A stretch of DNA of 64,000 nt. It comes from Strigamia acuminata. Taxonomy: Eukaryota; Arthropoda; Chilopoda; Geophilomorpha; Linotaeniidae. The notes below the pieces were generated by a model. The model did not search any database, was not told the origin of the DNA, and was given only the letters and a program-made list of their open reading frames with translations. A program made the position numbers and the translations under genes. Every line of letters starts with the position of its first letter. Within the stretch, counting starts at the first letter, position 1. Location: positions 7,192,001 through 7,256,000 of the forward strand of contig OX442322.1 in the NCBI GenBank assembly GCA_949358305.1. Direction: 5' to 3'. Positions 22,889 to 32,170 of this stretch are shown here, in pieces.

Positions 22889-23507
22889 GTGTCATCAGTG
22901 GATGAGGCCTCTACGTCTCAGCCGGCTCCATTATCCCAATTAGACCCTGAGTTACCAGAGGATGTCGCTCACACTGCAGGAGATGCTACTCCAAGTGAAG
23001 GCAGTGACGATGATGCCAGATATGAAGAGGCAGTGGCACAGTCTCCTAATGTAAGGGGCAGACATACTGGGGCGGTTGGGGGAGTTGAATTACAACAAAT
23101 TGATATCACAAAATGGAAACGAGTGGAATACATTAGGAAATCCGGAGCACAAGCCGGACACGTTTTTATCCACTACATTGCGCCAACGGGCACTCGATTT
23201 AGAAGTTGAATCGATGTGGTGAGGTGGTGTGAGGAGGAAGACTACGAATATGATGCAGGGTTATTCGACTTTAAAGCGAAACCGCGAGCACAAGTTCCTC
23301 TACCATTCGCTAGTTTTTGCTACTTAAAACAAAATGCTTTAGGAGAGACCATGACTGGTCTCAGCAGTGAGGATTGGGGCAAGGAAATGGTTAAGAGGAT
23401 TTTCATCTTCGATCAGAATAAAGTCCGAGCTGAACATTGCGGATATCTTGACCAAGTGGGTTTCCCGCCCACGTCTTGACGCATTATGCGATCACATTTT
23501 TGATTGA
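22889..23507 (+). pseudogene. Cop8 pol remnant: linker fused to the RNase H tail
   Basis: Plus-strand frame with the acidic linker and the block DITKWKRVEYIRKSGAQAG, followed after one TGA (about 23207) by VRWCEEEDYEYDAGLFDFK. These match DMTKWRRIQSVRKAGATAG and VARWCDAEGYHYDPDLFDFK of Cop9. At about 23435 the RT start (FDQNKV) jumps directly to the end of RNase H, read in the next frame as NIADILTKWVSRPRLDALC, with its natural stop at 23505-23507. Nearly all RT and RNase H is deleted. Confidence 0.8.
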
Positions 23508-23521
23508 AATGGATAACTGTT

Positions 23522-23533
23522 TAGAGGGGGTTC
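23522..23533 (+). other. Cop8 polypurine tract
   Basis: TAGAGGGGGTTC directly precedes the LTR start. Confidence 0.65.
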
Positions 23534-23997
23534 TGTTGGGTCAAAGCAGTTTTCATTTCACGAAGTTAACGTCGCACCTTTTCTGGCTAAGTGCGTTAAA
23601 GGCGAAATTCGTGTCGCATTGTTTAATGTCCCGAAATCGAGAGCCAACTGCTTTAGATTGTTTCAATACATGCTTAGCACTTCAGTTGGCTCATGTTTCA
23701 CAATGGATTTCGAATTGTCGTCTGCTATGATTTAGTTTATCTATTATTTCCCCCAGTGCATTATCCAGTGTTAATGCTGGCTTTGAGTTATCTTTACTTT
23801 GGTTATGTAAAGAATAAATCAACCTTTCCATCAGGTTGATTTGTTCTACTTTTAGATCGAGGGCAAATAGCCTCGACACCTGTACATATTCACTTGCTCA
23901 CCTGTTCTTGCCTGAATAAAGATGGCCGACGCGTTTGTGCGGTTTCAGGCACAAAATGACTTTTGTTTCGTCTCCAGTTCTTTTACTGGCGTTGACA
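23534..23997 (+). repeat. Cop8 3' LTR (464 bp)
   Basis: Starts TGTTGGGTCAAAG after a polypurine tract and ends GGCGTTGACA. Cop9 RNase H coding (minus strand) starts right behind it, so Cop8 probably inserted into Cop9. ACTTC at 23998-24002 would be the target duplication, but I find no matching 5' LTR. GAATAAAGATGGCCGACG near 23915 holds a poly(A) signal and a YY1-like site. Confidence 0.7.
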
Positions 23998-24000
23998 ACT

Positions 24001-25098
24001 TCACTTATCATCGTCAAACATGATGTCAGCATCGTAAAGCCTCTCTAGCCATATAATCTCCTTTACGCCATCGACCACGGCCAGAAATTCACTCTCCATG
24101 ATCGATAACGCAGTCATCGACTGCTTATGGCAGTTCCACATGATCGGAACGCCACCCAAATAGACTATGTGACCCCCAAAGCTTCTCCTTTTGTCTGCAT
24201 CAAGGGCAAACGACGCGTCGGTATACACAGTTAGATTATCGTTTTGGCAATTAGAAAGATTAATCATATAATCCGACGTATTTGCCAGATATCGCAAAAT
24301 CTGCAATAACATACGAATGTGACGCGTCGAATGTTTCTCATTGTATTGTGAGAGGACAATGACCGAGAACAAGATGTCTGGTCTTGTCCTGCTCGGCAAG
24401 AACAAGAGACTTCCCACTAAGTTGCGATAGGGGAAAGTGGAATCCACCCGCTCTTCTTCCGTCACGCCCTGAATAATCGTTCCTGGCGTCCCAGGCACTC
24501 TAATCCGAAGGCATGAGTCGACCCCATACAACTTACAAAGTTTGTCTATGTATGCCTTTTGATGGATCCTAATTTGGCCCCCAGACTTATCAAAAGCTAT
24601 GCCTAACAAAAGGGTCACGGGACCCAAATCAACCGTGTCAAAAGATTCCCTAATCCATCGAACAACGCATTCCTCGACATAGTCATCCTTGGAAAAGAGA
24701 ACTATGTCATCCACGTAAAAGATAATAATCGCGTCGTTGTCTAACGCATAAACACAGTTAAGACCCAACAAAGGCACAAATCCCAGTTGGAGTAGACGGT
24801 CGTTGAGGGCTTGGTATCACATCCGTCCACTCTGATATAGTCCATAAAATGACTTCAACAGCATCCAACACTTATGTTGGTTTTCGGCTGTTCTGTAGCC
24901 CTTGGGAATCTCCATGAACTGGACCTTATCAAGGTCCCCGTACAAGTACGCGGCCTTGATGTCAAGGTGGACATCTCTCCAACCTTTCAGTATCACCAAG
25001 GTACAGAAAAACACCATAACGAGGACGAAATTGACTACGGGGGAAAATACCTCCGTAAAGTCAATGCCCGGCCTCTGTTTGAAGCCTTGTGCTACCAA
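24001..25098 (-). pseudogene. Cop9 reverse transcriptase and truncated RNase H
   Basis: Contains RT blocks LVAQGFKQRPG, DVHLDIKAAYLYGDL, QSGRM, FYVDDIVLFSKDD (active site YVDD) and RNase H blocks VYTDASFALDADKRRSFGG and SIMESEFLAVVDG. A TGA at 24817-24819 interrupts the frame where Trp is expected after GRM. The RNase H C-terminal third (KTKHI, ADIxTK) is missing because the sequence stops at the Cop8 LTR. The frame differs from the upstream part by a change near 25095. Confidence 0.85.
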
Positions 25099-26998
25099 GC
25101 GACTGCACCTGACTGGTCCCTTTTCATTTTATAAATCCATTTTGATCCCAAAAGCAACTCTCCTTCGGGCTTATCAATCTCTTTATAGACAGTTCGATCG
25201 TCGAAGATATCTGTCTCTTCTTTTATCGCCTTTTCCCAGTCCTGTTTGTTGGTGTGCCTCATTGCCTCCTCGTAGGTGTCAGGCTCCACGGCACAGAAAC
25301 TGGCAAAAGAGAGTTCGGGTTCTTCACCCTCTAAGGTCTTGAAGTCAAAAAGATCTGGGTCGTAGTGGTAACCCTCTGCGTCGCACCATCGCGCAACGTC
25401 AGTCCGACTTCTAAGTTTGTCCTCATTGGGTGAGAAATAAACTACATCAATTTTCCCAGCCGTTGCCCCGGCTTTCCGGACAGACTGGATCCGTCTCCAC
25501 TTAGTCATATCCAGCGGCAGCGACAAAGGATCTTTGACCTTTTTCCCCTTTTTACCCGAACCACGACGAGCTTGTATCGTAGGAGGAAGATCAACTTCCT
25601 CATCGTCGTCAGGATAAACATTGAAGTAATTCTCATCATCGCCATTATCCCCCTTCGCCCCACCAATTTCTTCAACTGGATTATCCCCAGCACCAGCATC
25701 CCCAACCAAGTCACCTTCAACAGTTTCTATCGCAGGCTGTTGTATCGCTTGTTTCACAAGCGGCCTCAATTCAGGCCTGAAAGCAGGCTTTGGGGTTGTG
25801 GGTAAAGGAGGCTTCTCCTTCGGAACCGGGGGTTCAGCAGGGGGCGGAATAGGAGGTGGTAGTGCCTCTTGCACTTCCTCAACAATTTCAGGGATAGGGG
25901 CAACGGAATCATCATCATCTCCCTCGGTGTCTGAAGAAGAATCCCCAAAATGTTTGAATTGTCCACCCTGTGGTTGCTTAATGGGCTGTTGTAGCCGTTT
26001 GCCAATCTCATACCAATATGAGTCTTCGAAAATTCGGACATGTTTGGATGCAAAAACTTGATTCCGTACAGGATCCCAAACCCTGTAGCCCCTAGTTGAT
26101 ATTGCGTATCCAATAAGTGCTTCCGCCCAAGCCCTTTCTTCCAGTTTGCCTTTCCTGACCTGGGACGGGATATGTACGAATGTTTTCGACCCGATGCACT
26201 TAATATGTCGCAAAGACAATTTCTTGCCGAAAAACACGGTATAGGGCACTTTTCCTCCAAGCCCTTCATGGGGGAATCGGTTCTTCAAGTAAACTATGGT
26301 CGTCGCTAATTCAGCCCAAAGGGGATAGAGGAAATCATTTTCCAACATTAAAGCTCTGACGCCACCGACAATGGTACGGTTTGCACGTTCTGCAACAGAA
26401 TTCATTTCCGGGCTATATGTATTCGTGCGAATACATTTCAAAACAATTTTGGATGCATAATCATCCCAATTCCGCGAAATAAATTCTCCTCCATTATCAG
26501 TTTTAATGCATTTCACTTTCCGTGATGTCGTTCTTTCGACTTCCGTCAACCAACGTTTAAAATGGCCCAGAACTTCCCCTTTGGTTTTTATCGTTATGAT
26601 CCACATATAACGTGAATAATCATCAACCAATATAAAGTAAAAATTGGCCCCACCCAAGGAAGTAGCTTGTGATGCCCCCCAGACATCCATGTGCACTAAA
26701 TCTAATATTCCCTTAGTGGAAATGGTAATTATCGGGGGAAAACTTGCCCTAGTGCTCTTAGCACGTGCACATGCGTCACAAGTGGATAATTCTTTGTTAG
26801 ACAAATTAATCCCAAAAACGTCCTCGGATTCGGTTAATTTAATAATGCCTTTAGCATTATAGTGGCCCATTCTGGAATGCCACGTGTCCATACTCTGGGG
26901 TGTTTCTTTATTTTTTATTTTGACCCCAGTATTCCCGCTTTTGTTAACTTTCGCAGTCGCATTAGCTTCGGGAACAATAGCAGGAGGTGTCTGAACCT
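25092..26998 (-). pseudogene. Cop9 pre-integrase, integrase and linker
   Basis: Long open minus-strand frame. Pre-integrase WHSRMGHYNAKG and CDAC, integrase core with LVHMDVWGAS, KTDNGGEF and MNSVAERANR (DDE residues present), the C-terminal block RAWAEALIGYAISTRGY, then a Pro-rich acidic linker (PPIPPPAEPPVPKEKPPLP) and the RT start (LGSKWIYKMKRDQSG), where the frame is lost near 25095. It starts at the Gyp1 border. The sequence beyond 26998 in this frame belongs to the Gyp1 LTR. Confidence 0.88.
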
Positions 26999-28588
26999 TG
27001 TGACGATTGACTTGGCGAGATACAAATTGCTTAACAATTAGAGCGAGAACTCGTGTGAAAGTGTAAAAGTACGGAGGCTTGTGATTTCTCAAATCATGTG
27101 ACAATTTATTACGAATGGAAGACTTATATAAAACCTATGCCTACAAATGGCTAAATAACTTATGTTAAATATACAATGGGTTGGCAAAAACCCTGAAATA
27201 ATATCACTTGCGGTTTTCAGTCGTGTAATAAGAATATGTAACTTTCTTATTACGGTGACGTAAAAGATGTCGTCTGAGTATGGTTCGGGCTTCCAAATGG
27301 TCCTGGATTGGTTCTAAAATGGTGTGTAATGGTTAGGCTTGGGTGTGTTATATCCGAGAGGTGCGGTTGACTTTGGCACAATCATCACACGTATAATTAT
27401 TATATTGTTAATAATTATACAGCGCGATCATAAGAATGATGAAACAATTGGAATAAATATTCATGTAAATTCCATTGAATTAAACATGATATTGTGTTCG
27501 CGAAACTGGATAAATAACTATAAAAATAAAGAAATAATTAAAATAGCGCCGAGCTATTTTTGCCCCGAGTGCAATCAACATTTAAGTCAGACTTAAATGT
27601 TCCATCAAACCAACAACGAAATGAATCGAAGTATTTCGCAGGAAAGGTTATCCATCGCCGGGAAATTACTCCACTCGGTTCTGGCTGGCGGGAGAGTAAC
27701 CGGGAAATTACTCCGCGTCGATTACTCTGATAATGCGTCTGTGAAATATAAATACTCCACTCTAGATTCTACATTACCAATGCGTCTGTGAATTTTACTC
27801 CACTCTAGATTCTACATTCTACAACGGAATGTTGGCATGAAGCTGGAGGGAGTGTGTCTGTGGGTTGTACCCCACTCTAGATACTACACTTAAATGTGTC
27901 TGTGAATCTCTCCACTCTAGTTACTACATTTCTACAACGGAATGTTGGCATGAAGAGGCGGGAAGTGTGTCTGTGAGTCATCTACCCACTCTAGATACTT
28001 ACACTAAATACAAAGTATTTCTACAACGGATTGTCGGAACGCAGAGAAGTATAGTATGTGCTCAAGTAATATCAGTATCAAACAAAAACAGAACAAGAGC
28101 GAGCTATATCCGTTTTGCAGGGGGATATATACTCGGTGAGGAGAATAGCTGTTCAGTGATCCAATGGGATCACTGGGCAGCCAAATCCATCCAATCCCAG
28201 ATCATAGGAAGTGGATACTCAGGACATAGTCTTCTACTAGGTCCACTACAGGAACTGGATACGCAGGACACATTTTGAATTAAGTCCCTTTGACTATAAT
28301 CCAAAAGGAGTCCAACTCACAGTGGGTGATGGGGGGTGACTTCACCAGGTGTAGAGTTTGCACATAATTCAATAGAATTATGTGACAAATAAATCAACTA
28401 GTATTTAAACATCCAAAAGTATTTAAAAGTGTCTAAAGTTGCAGTGGAATAAAATATAAATAGTAATTTATATTTTATTCACTCAAAAATTGTCGAAATT
28501 TGAAATTACCGCTAAAACGTATCAGCGCCATCTATTGGTGAAGTAATCGTCCTATACTAACAAAGTGTATGACAGTGTAACCGTCACA
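26999..28588 (-). repeat. Gyp1 3' LTR (1590 bp)
   Basis: Pairs with 39386-40975. Internally it carries GGGAAATTACTCC twice (near 27660 and 27700), CCACTCTAGATNCTACA-like units five times (27762, 27800, 27870, 27910, 27986) with GTGTCTGTGA-like segments between them, and TCTACAACGGAATGTTGGC twice plus a diverged third copy. A CTCF-like CAGCGCCATCTATTGG lies at 28523-28538. Open frames seen inside it repeat in the other LTR and are not genes. Confidence 0.95.
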
Positions 28589-28589
28589 A

Positions 28590-28600
28590 GTCCCCCTTAA
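28590..28600 (-). other. Gyp1 polypurine tract
   Basis: Minus strand TTAAGGGGGAC, one base from the 3' LTR. Gyp2 has the same core. Confidence 0.85.
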
Positions 28601-29247
28601 ATATATGTTAATACCTGTATTAACATACTATTTATTCCGAATATCTTGAGGATCAAGACCACACTGTCATCTATGGAACTGGAGCTGTAATCCTTGGTAA
28701 GTAAAAACCTTTATTTTATATCTTAATAGTATAAATAAAGTGTATTTCTTAATCAAATGCTTCAAAAAATATTTATTAGGATTATAAAACTCTCAATTAT
28801 TAATAATAATTCCAATCTCTCTTTACAGGTGGACTTACAACTGCATCAAGAAAAGGCGATAACTTAAACTAACATCAAACTCTTGTACCAAACAAATGAT
28901 TAATAAAATTTAACAATTATTTTCACAAAACTTAACTTCTCACTGGAAATATAATGATTTGCAAAATAACACTTTACACGTTTAAAATTCAAGTATTAAA
29001 ATTAGTATTCATATAAACAAACTCACATTGACTCGTAATCAAATTTTAACAGAATTGTTAGTTTAAATATTAAAGATCTTTTGAATTATTCACAAAAAAC
29101 GGCATAAAATACACCTGAACCTGACTAAATCTTGTTTCATCTCGGGTCAAAAAATGGAGATGGAGAAAATGGACTCGTTACTTCTGGTCTTGCCTAAAAG
29201 AGGAAGATATCGGGAAAGTAACGGATCCCAACATCGTTGACGCTTTT
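28601..29247 (-). other. Gyp1 region between ORF3 and polypurine tract
   Basis: A/T-rich, no coding on the element strand. On the opposite (plus) strand there is a perfect-looking splice pair: donor TTG|GTAAGT at 28697 and acceptor CTCTCTTTACAG ending at 28828, which would define a 132-bp intron. No plus-strand gene is evident around it. Confidence 0.5.
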
Positions 29248-30861
29248 CTAGTCCAACTCTTCATCCTCAATAAATCCCTCCATGGATGTAACAACTTCCG
29301 AGACGGCTGCGGGTGGAGAATTAAGTTGAATAGCTACCAATTCCGGTACTACATCTGGCTCAACGTCATGGGCCAGTGGATTCAGGAGCATTCTGTGTTG
29401 TTCCTCGGTGAATACTTCCAGGGGATCAGGCCCTCCTAACGGAATGGTGTTAGCGCTGGTTGGCTCGGAGAAAACCAAGTGGTGGTCGGGTAAGCCAGAG
29501 TGCCATCCCTCACGAATCAAAGGGTGTGCTGCTGCTGAGACCTGTTGCAAAATCTTACACCAAATAAAAGAGCGAGTTTGAAAGGATTCCGGTCGGGATG
29601 GATGAAAAATCCATTGGATCACGGCCAGCGGCACGCTTAAATCTGGAATTCGGTCGTTTGAAATCGACACGCTAATACGCTTAGCTGCTTCCAATAAAAT
29701 TGGGAAATAATGCTCCACTTCCGCCTTAGTTTGCTCCGTGAGCGACATGTTCGGTCTTGGCATATATGGGTGGACCAGTAAAATAACCGGTTCAGCAGCG
29801 TTGTTCACTTCGGGGAGCGGAATAGTCGCTACAATCATGTTGTTAGTCGATGTTCCCTCTGGAGAAGCGGCGGTTTGCAGACCAGAATCGGATGCAACCG
29901 GCGGGGAATCAGACGCGGTAATTGATGTTGGAAGGTTTTCCGCCGAGACAACTGGAGTTCCATCAATCGCAGGGGTGGGAGTTTCCGGCTCGCGTTGTGG
30001 CTCCGTGAATCCTCCTCGTGGAGTCGAGGTGCTGGACATTTGCGCCGGGTCTACGTAAATAGCCTGCTCCGGGCCCTGGTGGATGAGGCCACATTCGCGA
30101 CACATCGCCCAATTGCGTGCTGTCGGCGTACTTAGCCCCTTGACGATAAAAGGAAGAATTTCTTCATTCCACATGCTGGATATGGCAACGCGCTTACCAC
30201 CGTGACAGTTCACGCAGACTACGGCGTGAATGCCGGATAAAAGGGAGGATAGCCACCCGCATCCTGCGCACAATGGGCAGAACATAAGCTTGGACTTTGG
30301 CATGATGTTTGTCCCCAAGGCGGCAGCTTCCATATCGCGGAATACATGTTCTCTTCGCTGCTTACGGTAGCTTGGCAAATTTAGCTCGGATGAAGATGCC
30401 AGCGTGGACTTGGTGGGTCCTTTGGGCTTGCCAGTTTTGCCTCGACTAGCGGTATCGCGAGGATTTCGTGGTCGGGCAAACTGCCTGCTGGAGGTCTGAG
30501 GTGGAGCTTCTTCAACCGATTCTTCTTCTTGTGAGAAGTCATCTTGGCGTCGTCTCCTCGAAGCAGAACGGGAGTATTGTGACGAGTCGTCAGAAAAATC
30601 CCAATTCGGAGTCTCGTGAGGCGCATCATAGGTTACGACGCGCTGACTAGCTTGACGGCCTCTGGAAGGACGCGAGTCGTTCGGACTAACGCCCATGGCG
30701 CTCCTAATTCGTGGCGGTACGAGATCCGGGTTATCACGGGCCCAGTTGGCGACGAGCTCGGGGTCAGAGGAGGGATTAACAAAGCGATAATCCGTCTCTT
30801 CCGACTCTTCTGGATCCCAATGCACGTATTGTCGCTTGCTAGCACGACCTCGGCGACTCAT
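29248..30861 (-). CDS. Gyp1 ORF3: 537-aa accessory protein of unknown function
   Basis: Third gene of Gyp1, sense strand, downstream of pol, in the place where env sits in envelope-bearing gypsy elements. I do not recognise its family. There is no signal peptide or membrane segment, so it is not an envelope protein. The N-terminal 180 residues are charged and Arg/Ser-rich (SRRRRQDD near 101, RKQRREHVFRD near 166) and could bind nucleic acid or enter the nucleus. A Cys cluster follows: C195, C198, C201, C216, C219, H220, C254, C257, H261, arranged as three CxxC knuckles and possibly one or two zinc sites. Then come a Ser/Thr/Pro-rich linker (275-345), a predicted folded C-terminal part (355-490) and an acidic end. 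The first ATG (30861) follows a pyrimidine tract ending in GAAG, which could be a splice acceptor for a subgenomic mRNA. Confidence 0.8.
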   Translation of the reverse strand: MSRRGRASKRQYVHWDPEESEETDYRFVNPSSDPELVANWARDNPDLVPPRIRSAMGVSPNDSRPSRGRQASQRVVTYDAPHETPNWDFSDDSSQYSRSASRRRRQDDFSQEEESVEEAPPQTSSRQFARPRNPRDTASRGKTGKPKGPTKSTLASSSELNLPSYRKQRREHVFRDMEAAALGTNIMPKSKLMFCPLCAGCGWLSSLLSGIHAVVCVNCHGGKRVAISSMWNEEILPFIVKGLSTPTARNWAMCRECGLIHQGPEQAIYVDPAQMSSTSTPRGGFTEPQREPETPTPAIDGTPVVSAENLPTSITASDSPPVASDSGLQTAASPEGTSTNNMIVATIPLPEVNNAAEPVILLVHPYMPRPNMSLTEQTKAEVEHYFPILLEAAKRISVSISNDRIPDLSVPLAVIQWIFHPSRPESFQTRSFIWCKILQQVSAAAHPLIREGWHSGLPDHHLVFSEPTSANTIPLGGPDPLEVFTEEQHRMLLNPLAHDVEPDVVPELVAIQLNSPPAAVSEVVTSMEGFIEDEELD

Positions 30862-32170
30862 TGCGTCTTCTTCAAAAAAAAAATAAATTTTATTTGAGAA
30901 CATGCATCAAACCGTCGGTAATTAATTTAATTTCAAATTAAATTAATTGTCGACCAACAACTGGATTAATTTCATAATTAATTCTTAAGTTCCTTTTGTT
31001 AGCGTGTTTCCTTCATTTGTCGAATAATTATTAAAATTAATAATTATTCTTGACTTGGTAGATAATTTCATCTTATCTGTTAAAAACAATATCGTTGACA
31101 AAATATTCAAATTTAGTGTTTATTAAATAAAATAAACCTAATTTTTGCATCTAAACGACATAATAACTAAAAAACCTGTCAAAATATTAAAAAATATTTT
31201 TGCAAGTATTTTAGTACCTGACAATAGTCACTTTTCATGATTTTAACTGTACGAATAATTCTATAATTCGTCCGAGTAAATAATCTATCACCGACATCTG
31301 GCGGCGTTTGTTATTATCATACACGTGACTTGTTAACACATGTATGCTCACCAATTTCAAAGGAATTTAAGCGATATTTTTTATCTTTCATAAAATAAAC
31401 ACTTACTAACTAGGTGCAGTCCTAAAAGGGTATATTTGGCTAGTTTAATGTCTAGCTTCACGTATTTGCGAGGGCTGCTCGGTTCCGGCGATGTTGGCTG
31501 ATAAAAACGTTGTGCGGCGCGTGCGAATTCTAAGTCTGCCGTAATGAACGCTTAACCAAAATAAATGTTGTCAATTAATGTCAAAATATTATAAATTTTG
31601 ACAAAATATTGCTTAAATATTTACCGGGAATTCACTTAGTGAGTTCGTGAAAGGCTTACTCGCGATTTGTCCACGAGATGGTTTCGATAATCAGCGTCGT
31701 GTCGATAATCTCTGAATTTGAACTGATATTCGTCAAATGAAAAAATCAGTAAAATAAACGATAAGTGTTCAAAATCATCTAGATTTTAACTCACTAAATT
31801 CCAGCGAAAATCCGTTGAAGTGTCGAAAAGTCGAGAATAATCCTTGATTTCAGTCCAGTACAAAACTTGGCGAACAAGTGAGTGATAATCTCAAACCAGG
31901 GGTTAAGGGGAGTTTCGAGGAGTAATTTGATTGGTTTGTAATTACTCATCTCGAAGTTTCTATTAACCCAAAGGGGGAAACACAGTTTCAAGTAAATGTT
32001 TACACGTAGATTAATTTAAATACGATCGGCCGTGTAAAAATAACTCAAACATTTGTTAAATTTTATTCACACAAAAAAAAATGTTTTTAATTAATAAAAT
32101 CTAACAATCCTTCGTGAATATGATTGGGAATATTTATTTTAAAAATAAAATATTTTCAATATATTGTGTT
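30862..32170 (-). other. Gyp1 spacer between pol and ORF3
   Basis: About 1.3 kb, A/T-rich, no open frame of note on the element strand. It ends (30865-30890, minus strand) with a 10-base T tract before ORF3. Such a spacer suggests that ORF3 is expressed from a separate spliced mRNA rather than from the pol frame. Confidence 0.5.

Larger units (their letters stand above)
23998..26998 (-). mobile_element. Cop9 (pol half): copia element split by Gyp1
   Basis: Pre-integrase to RNase H of a minus-strand copia element. Its gag-protease half is 14 kb away at 40976-42561. Gyp1 lies between with a 4-bp target duplication ACCT (26995-26998 and 40976-40979). Counting codons across the break after removing one ACCT copy keeps the same frame, which shows the two halves were one gene. 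RNase H is cut off at about 24001 by the Cop8 LTR. Confidence 0.9.

Noticed and set aside
27339-28278. Open frames inside the Gyp1 LTR, repeated at 39726-40680
   Set aside because: They occur identically in both LTRs, overlap short direct repeats and have no recognisable domain. Chance frames in LTR sequence are the simplest explanation.
29248-30861. ORF3 of Gyp1 as an envelope gene
   Set aside because: There is no signal peptide, no furin-like site, no fusion peptide and no membrane anchor in the 537 residues.
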